Part shown: positions 7,374 through 13,751 of the stretch, one piece after another
How positions within the stretch are numbered: the stretch's first letter is position 1
How the letters are laid out: the number at the start of each line of letters is the position of its first letter
Assembly (NCBI GenBank): GCA_003520455.1
Contig: DOUV01000889.1
Location: forward strand, 1 to 13,751
DNA from: Chloroflexota bacterium
GTDB lineage: Bacteria; Chloroflexota; Anaerolineae; Ardenticatenales; Ardenticatenaceae
Direction: 5' to 3'
Length of the DNA stretch: 13,751 bases
The notes under the pieces: generated by a model
The model's input: the letters and a program-made list of their open reading frames with translations, nothing else
The model's database searches: none
What the model was told of the DNA's origin: nothing
Made by a program: the position numbers and the translations under genes

Positions 7374-7799
7374 ATGCAGCCGGAACAGGAGCGGCGGCTG
7401 CAGATTCCGCTCTCGCAATTTATGACCGTTATTCTGGCGACGGTCCTGGCGCTCTCGCTGATGAATTTCGCGTTGACGGCGATCAAGAGTTATCGTCTCC
7501 GGCACGTGGAATTGGAGCTCAAGGCGGAAATCAAAGCGGAGCAGGAGGAGCAGGGGCGCCTGCTTGATCGCAAGCGCTTCGTCCAGAGCGAGCAATATCA
7601 GCGCCAACTTGCCCATGAACTGGGCCTCTACGCCGAAAACGAGCGTCCGCTTGTCCTGGTCCTGCCACCCGAGATGAAGGGCGAGTTTGAAGAAGTGAAC
7701 CCGGTCTTCCGTACAGGCCAACAGCTCGAAAAGCCCTACTGGCAACAGTGGTGGGACCTCTTCTTTGGCAGTGATGATCTGGAGAGCCTGACGCGTTGA
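7374..7799 (+). CDS. FtsB/DivIC-like septum formation initiator protein
   Basis: Small bitopic membrane protein resembling FtsB/DivIC, which links FtsQ and FtsL (DivIB in Gram-positives) in the divisome. It has 141 residues from the ATG at 7374, chosen because GGAGG sits 5 bases upstream; the TTG at 7356 lies on the wrong side of that site. Layout: a short charged cytoplasmic N-terminus (1-12), one membrane helix at about 15-38, then a charged coiled-coil segment rich in Glu and Lys (about 41-80) leading to LGLYAENERPLVLVLPPE (83-100). The family position after the coiled coil is similar. The end PYWQQWWDLFFG (121-132) is an aromatic patch that could contact the membrane or a partner. Identity rests on architecture more than on conserved residues. 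It is alone on its transcript. Confidence 0.72.
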   Translation: MQPEQERRLQIPLSQFMTVILATVLALSLMNFALTAIKSYRLRHVELELKAEIKAEQEEQGRLLDRKRFVQSEQYQRQLAHELGLYAENERPLVLVLPPEMKGEFEEVNPVFRTGQQLEKPYWQQWWDLFFGSDDLESLTR

Positions 7800-7810
7800 A
7801 AAACTGGGCG

Positions 7811-7831
7811 GGCGAGGGCAGTGCCCTCGCC
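7811..7831. repeat. GC hairpin downstream of the FtsB-like gene
   Basis: Perfect 9-bp inverted repeat, GGCGAGGGC (7811-7819) with GCCCTCGCC (7823-7831), around AGT. On the minus strand a TTTTT run lies about 7 bases beyond it, so it may back up the next hairpin as terminator for the convergent peptidase gene. Confidence 0.6.
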
Positions 7832-7856
7832 TCCCCGTACACAGTGTGAAAAAGTG

Positions 7857-7881
7857 AAGGCTGGCGGAATGCCAGCCTTTT
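7857..7881. terminator. Bidirectional terminator between convergent genes
   Basis: Perfect 9-bp stem, AAGGCTGGC (7857-7865) with GCCAGCCTT (7871-7879), around GGAAT. On the plus strand TT then GGTT follow, ending the FtsB-like transcript. On the minus strand the stem is followed by CACTTTTTC, ending the argS/peptidase transcript. Confidence 0.8.
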
Positions 7882-7895
7882 GGTTCCTTGCCCGC

Positions 7896-8462
7896 TCACT
7901 CCTCGTGATCGTGGGTGTGACCGATCCCGCGCTGGCGCAGGAACTGCCGGGTGCCAAAGAGAAACTGGCGGGCCAGCGCCCCTGCGATGCCCCAGATGGT
8001 CGCCGGCTGTTGCCAGGGCAAGACCGCGTAGAAGGGATCGCGCTGGCGCAAGGCAGCCATGAAGGCGCCCGGCGTTGCGCCCGGTCCGAAGAGATCGGGA
8101 TACCACTGGGCCGCCTGCCCATGCGGGTCGCGCCAATCGCAGCCATCGTGCTCGCAGCGGACCTGCGCCCCGACGCGGTAGGCGTCGTACTCCTGCTCGA
8201 GCGAACCCACAAAGTTGCCGTGCCAGCGGATCATGTGGGCCAATTCGTGTGCCAGAGTCTCGCGCTGCCACTCCTCGCCGTAATCGTCCTTGATCACAAT
8301 CTTCTTGAAGGGCCAGGGGTACGTGAAGGCGCCGCCGGTGATGGGCGTCCCGAACGAGATGGCCGGCCGGTGGCGTCGCACCCACGCCACCAACGGCTTC
8401 CCGGTCGGCGTCTGGGCGATCTCATCAAGATAGCGCGCGATGCGCGGATCGTACTGTTTCAT
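7896..8462 (-). CDS. Putative HExxH zinc metallopeptidase, family not recognised
   Basis: A 188-residue protein with LAHELAHMIRWHG at 70-82: HELAH (72-76) is the zinc-peptidase HExxH core, with H72, E73 and H76. A third ligand could be E89 or E91 in SLEQEYDAYRVG, 13-15 residues on, in an E-x-x-A setting like gluzincins such as the M78/ImmA group; H81 is another option. The segment VRCEHDGCDWRDPHG (101-115) adds two Cys and two His. The C-terminus is HTHDHEE, a likely metal-binding tail. No signal peptide or clear membrane helix is seen, so it is probably cytoplasmic. The start has no convincing ribosome site. It lies 85 bases after argS on the same strand and is probably read from that transcript. 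Peptidase activity is inferred from the motif only. Confidence 0.7.
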   Translation of the reverse strand: MKQYDPRIARYLDEIAQTPTGKPLVAWVRRHRPAISFGTPITGGAFTYPWPFKKIVIKDDYGEEWQRETLAHELAHMIRWHGNFVGSLEQEYDAYRVGAQVRCEHDGCDWRDPHGQAAQWYPDLFGPGATPGAFMAALRQRDPFYAVLPWQQPATIWGIAGALARQFLFGTRQFLRQRGIGHTHDHEE

Positions 8463-8492
8463 CGCCGTTGTGATGCTCGCAGGCGAGGTGGT

Positions 8493-8523
8493 TGCAGGTT
8501 GGGCCTCGCGGGGGCAACCTGCA
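8493..8523 (-). repeat. Hairpin between argS and the metallopeptidase gene
   Basis: Perfect 9-bp inverted repeat, TGCAGGTTG (8493-8501) with CAACCTGCA (8515-8523), 13-base loop. It lies in the 85-base gap after argS. No T-tract follows on the minus strand, so it is more likely an RNA-processing or stability element than a full terminator. Confidence 0.5.
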
Positions 8524-8547
8524 CCCTGTGAATCGTTGGACTGACGG

Positions 8548-10224
8548 TCACATCTCTGCAGGGGCGCTCATGCCCATGAGACCGAGCGCGCGGGCCAGCG
8601 CGATCTGCGCCGCCCGCACCAGTTTGAGACGCGCCTGGCTCAGCGGCACATTGTCCGGGTCGAGGACCCGGCAATCGCGGTAGAAGACGTTGAAGGTGGC
8701 AGCCAGATCGTAGGCATAGTGGGCCAGGTGGTGCGGCTCGAGACGCTGGATGGAGAAAGCCAGGATCTCTTTGAGCCGTAGGATCTCATGGATGAGAGCT
8801 GCTTCCGCCGGGTGGCGCAGGAGCGTGAGTTCCGCCGCTGGATCGAAGGCGATGCCGCGTTCGGGGGCGATGCGGTCCAGGATGCCTGCCGTCCGGGCGT
8901 GGGCGTACTGGATGTAGTAGACCGGGTTCTCGTCGCTCTGCTCCCTGGCCAGGTTGAGATCGAACTCGAACTGGCTCTCAGGCGAGCGGCTGATCATGAA
9001 ATAACGCACAGCATCAGCGCCGACCTCGTCGATCAACTCGTCGAGCGTGACGTAGGTTGCGCGCCGAGTACTCATCTTCACTACCTCGTCGTTGCGGACG
9101 AGCGTGACGAACTGGTTGGTGACGACGTGAATCTTGCCGGCGTCGTAGCCCAGTGCACCGACAGCCGCTTTGATGTCGGGATATTGGGCGATGTGGTCGG
9201 CGCCGAGTACGTTGACGATGAGGTCGAAGCCGCGCTCGAGCTTGTTGGCGTGGTAGGCGACATCGGGCAGGCGGTAGGTCGGCTCGCCCGTCGAGCGCAC
9301 CAGGACGCGGTCCTTCTCCGCGCCAAAGGCGGTGGCTTTGAACCAGACGGCGCCCTCGGCCTCGTACGCCAGGCCGCGCTCGCGCAGTGCGGCGACGATG
9401 TCCCAGACATTGCCGGGCTGGCTCTCGTCGTAGAAGCTCATCTCGTTGAAGTAGACGTCGAAGCGCACTCCCAGCCGCTCCAGTGTCTTGCGGATGTCCG
9501 CGAAGATGACCTCGACTGCCCGGTCGCGGAAGAAGGTCCAGTCGCGGTTGACGACCTCGGGGCCGTATTCCGCTACGAGAGCACGGGCGATGTCGACGAT
9601 GTAGTCGCCCACGTAGTAATTCTCGGGGAATTGGACCGGCTCACCGAGCAACTGGCGGGCGCGCAGCCGAACCGATTCGGCCAGATTCTTCATCTGGAGC
9701 CCGCCGTCGTTGAAGTAGTACTCGCGCGTGACGTTGTAGCCGCCCGCCCCGAGGATGTTGCCGAGCGTGTCGCCGATGACCGCCCCTCGTCCGTGACCCA
9801 CCGTCAGCGGGCCCGTCGGGTTGGCCGAGACGAACTCAACCTGGGCCTTGCGCTCGCCGCCGATCTCGAGGTCGGCGTAGCGCTCGCCCTCCGCCAGGAT
9901 GCGATCCACCTGCCGTGCGAGCCAGGTGGGTTCCAGGTAGAAATTGATGAAGCCGGGCCCGGCGACCTCGGCACCTGCCAGGAGGTTGGAGTCGCCTACC
10001 GGTAGGTGCTTCACCAGCGCCTCGGCGATCTGGCGCGGACTGCGGCGCGCCGGCCGGGCGAGTTGCATCGCAACCGGCGTAGCGAAGTCGCCGTGCTCAG
10101 CCTGCCTGGGCCGCTCGATGGGAATCCCATCGGGGGGCGGCACCTCGAACGGGGGGAAGTCGCCGGCCTGTTGGGCGGCGGTGATGGCGTTGTGTACCAG
10201 GATGGCCAGTTGGTCTTGAATCAT
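8548..10224 (-). CDS. argS: Arginyl-tRNA synthetase
   Basis: Class I aminoacyl-tRNA synthetase that charges tRNA-Arg with arginine using ATP, in the cytoplasm. It has 558 residues, the standard length. The N-terminal Add-1 domain (about 1-100), which reads the tRNA D loop, is followed by the Rossmann catalytic domain. That domain holds the HIGH-equivalent TVGHGRG at 141-147, after FVSANPTGPL, and KMSTR at 383-387 in place of KMSKR. The DALR anticodon-binding domain (about 430-558) ends GLMGMSAPAEM. The ATG at 10224 is chosen over the longer frame to 10254 because GAGGA sits a few bases upstream and MIQDQLAILV is a usual N-terminus. It starts 13 bases after the stop of a HEPN-like remnant frame, so the two may be translationally coupled. 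It is followed by the metallopeptidase gene. Confidence 0.98.
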   Translation of the reverse strand: MIQDQLAILVHNAITAAQQAGDFPPFEVPPPDGIPIERPRQAEHGDFATPVAMQLARPARRSPRQIAEALVKHLPVGDSNLLAGAEVAGPGFINFYLEPTWLARQVDRILAEGERYADLEIGGERKAQVEFVSANPTGPLTVGHGRGAVIGDTLGNILGAGGYNVTREYYFNDGGLQMKNLAESVRLRARQLLGEPVQFPENYYVGDYIVDIARALVAEYGPEVVNRDWTFFRDRAVEVIFADIRKTLERLGVRFDVYFNEMSFYDESQPGNVWDIVAALRERGLAYEAEGAVWFKATAFGAEKDRVLVRSTGEPTYRLPDVAYHANKLERGFDLIVNVLGADHIAQYPDIKAAVGALGYDAGKIHVVTNQFVTLVRNDEVVKMSTRRATYVTLDELIDEVGADAVRYFMISRSPESQFEFDLNLAREQSDENPVYYIQYAHARTAGILDRIAPERGIAFDPAAELTLLRHPAEAALIHEILRLKEILAFSIQRLEPHHLAHYAYDLAATFNVFYRDCRVLDPDNVPLSQARLKLVRAAQIALARALGLMGMSAPAEM

Positions 10225-10237
10225 TCCATTCCTCGTA

Positions 10238-10369
10238 TCACCAGAGCAACTCACTGTAATCTTCTTGGGTCGCCGCGAGCAGGAGTTCCACTGCTCGCAA
10301 ATCGCCCTCTGCCTTGCGAAGCCAACCCTGGACGAAATCCCAGATGACCTGACTATGGGTTCTCGTCAT
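10238..10369 (-). pseudogene. HEPN-domain protein remnant (N-terminal 43 residues only)
   Basis: A 43-residue frame reads MTRTHSQVIWDF, then VQGWLRKAEGDLRAVELLLA and ends in DYSELLW before TGA. The block W-L-x-K-A-E-x-D-L-R-A-x-E-L-L-L is the hallmark first helix of HEPN-domain proteins, the toxin half of HEPN/MNT modules. A full HEPN protein is about 110-140 residues and carries an R-x4-6-H RNase motif in its second half; this copy stops well before that, so it cannot be an active RNase. Its ATG overlaps the end of the upstream MNT-like frame by 17 bases, the overlap expected of such an operon. The argS start lies 13 bases after its stop. Identification is from remembered family pattern. Confidence 0.7.
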
Positions 10370-10514
10370 AAAGTACCCGTCTCGAGTGATAGGCCGGGTA
10401 AGCAAGCCCTCCTCCACCGTTCTTGGTTTTCTCGAATTTCTCTGCGTTCATAAATACGAGTTGCAAAGGCACATGCGGCCCAATTTCCCGGGCAATCCTC
10501 ATGGGAGAGATCTT
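10353..10514 (-). pseudogene. MNT-type nucleotidyltransferase remnant (C-terminal end)
   Basis: An open minus-strand frame from 10514 (first ATG at 10502, 49 residues) reads MRIAREIGPHVPLQLVF, then MNAEKFEKTKNGGGGLAYPA and ends RRVLYDENP. The order hydrophobic strand, x-x-E-x-F-E, then Y-x-A and R-V-L-Y matches the C-terminal part of minimal nucleotidyltransferase (MNT) antitoxins paired with HEPN toxins. The catalytic first half, with its G-S-x-x-x-G and D-x-D motifs, is absent: an in-frame TAA lies at 10517-10515 and I found no such motif in the other frames up to polA. No ribosome site precedes the ATG. It is thus a 5'-truncated relic. The short peptide could still be made from the promoter just upstream. 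Confidence 0.6.
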
Positions 10515-10516
10515 TT

Positions 10517-10545
10517 ATTGTAGGGCAGTGCGAAGCACCGGTCAA
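10517..10545 (-). promoter_or_regulatory. Promoter probably driving argS through the relic
   Basis: On the minus strand, TTGACC (10545-10540), a 17-base spacer and TACAAT (10522-10517). Transcription would start near 10510, only about 8 bases before the relic ATG at 10502, giving argS a leader of about 285 bases made of the MNT and HEPN remnants. Confidence 0.65.
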
Positions 10546-10577
10546 AGATCAGGTGACAAGCAGGCAAGCCTGATCTT
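10545..10577. repeat. Inverted repeat abutting the -35 box
   Basis: AAGATCAGG (10545-10553) is complementary to CCTGATCTT (10569-10577), 9 bp perfect, with a 15-base centre. One arm shares its last base with the -35 box of the minus-strand promoter. This is a suitable place for an operator; it could also be an old terminator. Confidence 0.55.
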
Positions 10578-10594
10578 GTTGGCGCATTCGCGTT

Positions 10595-10637
10595 GGAGGG
10601 ACGGACGGCGTCCGCCTGCGACGCTCAGGGTCCCTCC
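10595..10637. repeat. Inverted repeat with nested hairpin
   Basis: GGAGGGAC (10595-10602) pairs with GTCCCTCC (10630-10637). Nested directly inside the left arm is GGAC/GTCC (10603-10606 with 10610-10613). The whole could fold as a branched hairpin on either strand. Confidence 0.5.
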
Positions 10638-10825
10638 GTCACGTCGCGTGCGGATCGAGCGCCTCTTGGCTGGCGGCCGGGAAGGTGGGATGGGCGCTGC
10701 TGGACGGGCGGGCGCCCCTACGCCGACTCCGATTTCGCCAGCGGGGAAGATAGAGGGGCAGGTTCTCGAATCGGTCGAAGGAGCCTGGACCGATAGGTAC
10801 GGTTGGGCGGCGCCTTGGTCTGGGG

Positions 10826-10834
10826 ATTGTACCA
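10826..10834 (-). promoter_or_regulatory. Possible extended -10 promoter downstream of polA
   Basis: TGGTACAAT on the minus strand: TACAAT at 10831-10826 with a TG one base upstream. No good -35 is found at 16-18 bases. It could be the promoter of the vanished full-length MNT gene or a second argS promoter. Confidence 0.35.
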
Positions 10835-10887
10835 GATCGCGTGACGGCCTCTTGAAGGAGAATCACGCTCATTCCAACCGGCCTCTT

Positions 10888-13698
10888 TCACGGCCCAGCC
10901 GGCCGCGCTTCGCCCTCCTCCGTGAACTCTTCGAGGCTAATCATCTCTTCCCAGTTGTAGCCGACCTTGGTATCCACCTTGAGCGGCACCGTCAGCTCGT
11001 AGGCGGCGCTCATGATCTGGGGGATCATCGTGGCGGCTTCCTCGAGCTCGTTCTCGGGTAGCTCGAAGACCAGCTCGTCGTGAACCTGGAGCAGCATCCT
11101 GGTCCGCAACCCAAAATCGTGGAGAGCCTCGTGCAGGTCGATCATGGCGATCTTGATAATGTCGGCCGCGCTCCCCTGAATCGGCATGTTCTTCGCGGCG
11201 CGTTCGGCCGCGGCGCGCACATTCTGGTGGACGCGCGTGTCGCCGCGCAACTCCGGGAAGTAGCGGCGCCGCCCAAGGATGGTCTCGGTGTAGCCGCGCT
11301 CGCGAGCCTGTTCGACGATGTCGTCCAGGAAGCGCTCGATGCTTGGGAAGCTCTCAAAGTAGCGCTTCAGGAAGGCCTCGGCCTCCTCGTAGGGGATGCT
11401 GGCCTCGCGAGCCAGGCGCCAGGCACTCATGCCATAGAGCAGTCCGAAGTTGACGCGCTTGGCAAGCTCCCGTTGTTGCCGAGTGACTTCACTGATGGGG
11501 ACGCCCAGAATCGTGCTGGCGGTCGCGGCGTGGATATCCTCGCCCCGCTGGAACGCGGCGAGCATTCCGGGGTCCTGGCTGAGATGCGCCAACACGCGCA
11601 GCTCCACCTGGGAGTAATCCGCGGAGAGCAGCACGCAACCGGGCGCGGCCACGAAGGCGCGGCGCACGCGGCGCCCGATGTCTGTGCGCGCCGGGATGTT
11701 CTGCAAGTTGGGGTTGCTCGACGAGAGCCGGCCTGTCTCGGCGGCGGTCTGGGAGTAGTCGGTGTGGATTCGACCCGTCTCCGGATTGACCATCAGGGGG
11801 AGCTGCTCGACATAGGTCGAGAGGAGCTTACTGAGGTGGCGGTGCTCGAGGAGCAACGCGATGATGGGGTGCTCATTCTTGAGTGCCTCCAACACATTGG
11901 CCGCGGTCGAGTAATACCCTTGCTTGGTCTTGCTCGTTGCCTGTTTGCTGAGGCTGAGCTGGTTGAAGAGAACCTCGCTGAGCTGAGGACCGGAATTGAT
12001 GTTGAACTCGTAGCCGGCGTACTCGTAGATTTTGGCCTCGAGCTCGGCCATGCGGGCGTGCAACTCGGCGTCGAGGGTTGTCAGTTGCTCGACATCGAGT
12101 GTGATGCCGGCCATCTCCATGTCGACCAGCACCGGGACCAACGGCATCTCCACCGCGGTGAAGAGCTGCCACTGTTCGCGGGCCCGTAGCTCGCGCTCGA
12201 GCACGTCCACGAGCCGGCAGGTCATGTCTACGTCGGCCGCGGCGTAGGGTGCCACCTGTGCGACGGGAACCTGGTCCATCGTGATCTGGTTCTTGCCGCT
12301 GCCGATCAGGTCGGTGATGGGCGTCATCTCGACGCTCAGCCGCTGCCAGGCCAGGCCCTTGAGGCCATAATTGCGCGTGCCGGGGTTGATGATCCACTCG
12401 GCAATCATCGTGTCGAAGTCCACATTGGTGACATTGAAGCCGTGGCGCTTGAGCACGATGAGGTCGAATTTGGCATTGTGGGCGCGCGTGGCGATGCGCT
12501 CGTCCGCCAACCAGGGGCTGATGACCTCCAGCACGCGGGCCAGGGGAAGGTTCTGAGGCTCGTCCCCGGGCCCCTCAAACCGACGCTGGTTCGGGGGGCG
12601 ATGGGCGATGGGAATGTAGTATCCCTGTCCCGGCGCGACGCAGAGGGCTAAGCCCACCAGGTTCGCCCGGATCGGGTCGAGATCGTCGGTCTCGACGTCG
12701 AAGGTGACCGCGCCGGATTTGGCCAAGGCCCGATCAAGATCGGCGAGGCTCTCCTCGCTGTCAACCGCCCGGTAGTCAACCTCGATTGCTTTCGCTGCTT
12801 CCGCCTGCGCCTCCGGGGTCTGCACGGTCGGCACGGCCGGGACGCGATCAACCAGACTGCGAAACTCCAGGGTGCGGAAGAGGTCCATCACCGTCTCGCG
12901 GTCAAAGTTTCGGGTGCGGCACGCCACCAGATCGAGCGTCACCGGGGCGTCAGTCCGAATGGTGGCGAGCTCCTTGCTGAGCAAGGCTTCGTCCCGGTGC
13001 CCCGCCAGCGCCTTGTGAAAACGGCCCTTGATCTCATCAAGGTGATTGTAGATATTTTCGATCGAGCCGTATTGCTGCAGCAGCGTGGTCGCCGTCTTGT
13101 CGCCGACCCCCCGGATTCCGGGGATATTGTCGCTCGTGTCGCCGATCAGGCCCTTGTAGTCGACCAGCCGCTCCGGCTCCAGACCGTAGCGCTCCTCGAT
13201 CTTCGACTCATCGTAGATGATCGTCTCGCCGAAGCGCCGGCCACTGGTCATGACCCGAATGTGGTCGCCAACCAGTTGGAAGGCGTCGGTATCGCCGGTG
13301 ACGATGACGACAGCGACCCCAGCCTGCTCGGCCTGGTGGGCCAGCGTGCCGAGCACGTCGTCGGCCTCGTAGCCCTCGGCCGTAAATACCGGGATGTTGA
13401 AAGCGCGCACCAGCTCGTAGATGCGCTCCATCTGCAGGTCAAGCTCTGAAGGCGACTTGGCGCGGTGCCCCTTGTACTCGGGATAGCGGTCGTGGCGGAA
13501 CGTCTTGCCCACGTCGAAGGCGGCTGCGATGTAGTCGGGCTTGATCTGCTCGAGCACGTTGAGCAGCATGACCGCAAACCCGTAGGTGGCATTTGTGAGT
13601 TCACCCTTGCTGGTGGCCATGTCGGGCGGCAGCGCGAAGAAGGCCCGGTAGGCCAGCGCGTGACCGTCAATCAGCACTAATGTCTTTCGCTCAGCCAT
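10888..13698 (-). CDS. polA: DNA polymerase I
   Basis: Family A polymerase for Okazaki-fragment maturation and repair, 936 residues. Three domains are present. The 5'-3' exonuclease (about 1-290) has LIDGHALAYRAF, EADDVLG at 111-117, GDTDAFQLV at 135-143 and GDTSDNIPG at 186-194. The 3'-5' proofreading domain (about 305-505) keeps its metal ligands: D334 and E336 in FDVETDD, D412, and Y485/D489 in YAAAD. It is therefore probably active, unlike in Taq polymerase. The polymerase domain (about 515-936) has motif A LLSADYSQVELR (D694), O-helix R743, K747, F751, Y755, and motif C QVHDELV (D874). Phe at 751 predicts the usual discrimination against dideoxynucleotides. Start: ATG at 13698 with GGGAGG 6 bases away; the adjacent ATG at 13701 is equally in frame, and the longer frame to 13725 lies before the predicted transcript start. 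Confidence 0.98.
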   Translation of the reverse strand: MAERKTLVLIDGHALAYRAFFALPPDMATSKGELTNATYGFAVMLLNVLEQIKPDYIAAAFDVGKTFRHDRYPEYKGHRAKSPSELDLQMERIYELVRAFNIPVFTAEGYEADDVLGTLAHQAEQAGVAVVIVTGDTDAFQLVGDHIRVMTSGRRFGETIIYDESKIEERYGLEPERLVDYKGLIGDTSDNIPGIRGVGDKTATTLLQQYGSIENIYNHLDEIKGRFHKALAGHRDEALLSKELATIRTDAPVTLDLVACRTRNFDRETVMDLFRTLEFRSLVDRVPAVPTVQTPEAQAEAAKAIEVDYRAVDSEESLADLDRALAKSGAVTFDVETDDLDPIRANLVGLALCVAPGQGYYIPIAHRPPNQRRFEGPGDEPQNLPLARVLEVISPWLADERIATRAHNAKFDLIVLKRHGFNVTNVDFDTMIAEWIINPGTRNYGLKGLAWQRLSVEMTPITDLIGSGKNQITMDQVPVAQVAPYAAADVDMTCRLVDVLERELRAREQWQLFTAVEMPLVPVLVDMEMAGITLDVEQLTTLDAELHARMAELEAKIYEYAGYEFNINSGPQLSEVLFNQLSLSKQATSKTKQGYYSTAANVLEALKNEHPIIALLLEHRHLSKLLSTYVEQLPLMVNPETGRIHTDYSQTAAETGRLSSSNPNLQNIPARTDIGRRVRRAFVAAPGCVLLSADYSQVELRVLAHLSQDPGMLAAFQRGEDIHAATASTILGVPISEVTRQQRELAKRVNFGLLYGMSAWRLAREASIPYEEAEAFLKRYFESFPSIERFLDDIVEQARERGYTETILGRRRYFPELRGDTRVHQNVRAAAERAAKNMPIQGSAADIIKIAMIDLHEALHDFGLRTRMLLQVHDELVFELPENELEEAATMIPQIMSAAYELTVPLKVDTKVGYNWEEMISLEEFTEEGEARPAGP

Positions 13699-13723
13699 CA
13701 TTTTCCTCCCTGATTCCTCCTGC

Positions 13724-13729
13724 ATTCTA
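13724..13729 (-). promoter_or_regulatory. Possible polA -10 box at the window edge
   Basis: TAGAAT on the minus strand, preceded by TGTGC. Transcription would start near 13717, just before the two ribosome-site-like GGAGG runs. The -35 region falls at the window edge and shows no TTGACA match. Confidence 0.4.
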
Positions 13730-13751
13730 GCACACTGCTGCGAATACGACC

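Larger units (their letters stand above)
10578..10887. other. Intergenic stretch between polA and the relic, structured but non-coding
   Basis: About 310 bases without a supported gene. It contains the inverted repeat at 10595-10637, a GC-rich block around 10705-10735 (GGGCGGGCGCCCCTACG) that resembles dispersed intergenic repeats, and a possible minus-strand promoter at 10826-10834. No T-tract terminator is evident directly after polA. Confidence 0.5.

Noticed and set aside
8788..10005. Plus-strand open frame of 405 codons
   Set aside because: Lies fully antisense to argS, has no ribosome site and no recognisable domain.
10225..10510. T-box riboswitch in the argS leader
   Set aside because: A 285-base leader on a synthetase gene invites this, but I found no T-box TGGNACCGCG-like element, and the stretch reads as protein-coding remnants.
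10423..11061. Plus-strand frame of 212 codons across the polA-argS gap
   Set aside because: It runs into polA in antisense and across the inverted repeats; no start signal or domain seen.
11080..12189. Plus-strand open frame of 369 codons
   Set aside because: Antisense to polA with shadow-like composition; polA shows every conserved motif on the other strand.
1..13751. CRISPR array, insertion sequence, prophage or att site
   Set aside because: No spaced direct repeats, transposase, integrase or phage-like gene was seen; nothing after the tRNA-Pro looks like a duplicated tRNA end.

Overview
The window is GC-rich bacterial chromosome made mostly of housekeeping genes. DNA polymerase I, arginyl-tRNA synthetase, an FtsB/DivIC-type division protein, a tRNA-Pro with encoded CCA, cyclophilins and peptide-type ABC permeases are all typical bacterial forms. 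The flavour of the proteins (ArgRS with GHGRG and KMSTR signatures, an FtsB-like protein ending in a WWDLFF segment, paired cyclophilins, sigma70-like promoters) suggests Chloroflexota, perhaps Thermomicrobia. That placement rests on remembered family resemblance, not on a search, and is only moderately sure.

Left part (1-5432): the 3' part of a probably exported cyclophilin converges on two minus-strand genes for a dipeptide/oligopeptide-type ABC permease pair (DppB-like then DppC-like, an operon read leftward from a promoter near 2640-2665). No substrate-binding protein or ATPase gene is in view. A 530-base divergent region separates this operon from a plus-strand cluster: a cytosolic cyclophilin, a glycerophosphodiester phosphodiesterase and an alpha/beta hydrolase, closed by a classic rho-independent terminator at 5398-5432.

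Middle (5433-7881): a 12-helix MFS exporter with a structured leader, a tRNA-Pro(TGG) with its own promoter and a strong terminator, then an FtsB/DivIC-like single-pass coiled-coil protein behind a near-consensus promoter. A hairpin terminator usable on both strands separates it from the convergent genes.

Right part (7882-13751, all minus strand): polA, a 660-base gap, argS, and a small HExxH putative metallopeptidase with a His-rich tail. The polA-argS gap is the most unusual part. It carries two short overlapping minus-strand frames that read as the C-terminal end of an MNT-type nucleotidyltransferase and the N-terminal end of a HEPN protein. This looks like a decayed HEPN/MNT toxin-antitoxin module. 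Its HEPN remnant stops 13 bases before the argS start codon, and a good promoter sits just in front of the MNT remnant, so the relic probably now forms the argS leader. I saw no CRISPR array, IS element, phage gene or intact novel multi-gene system.
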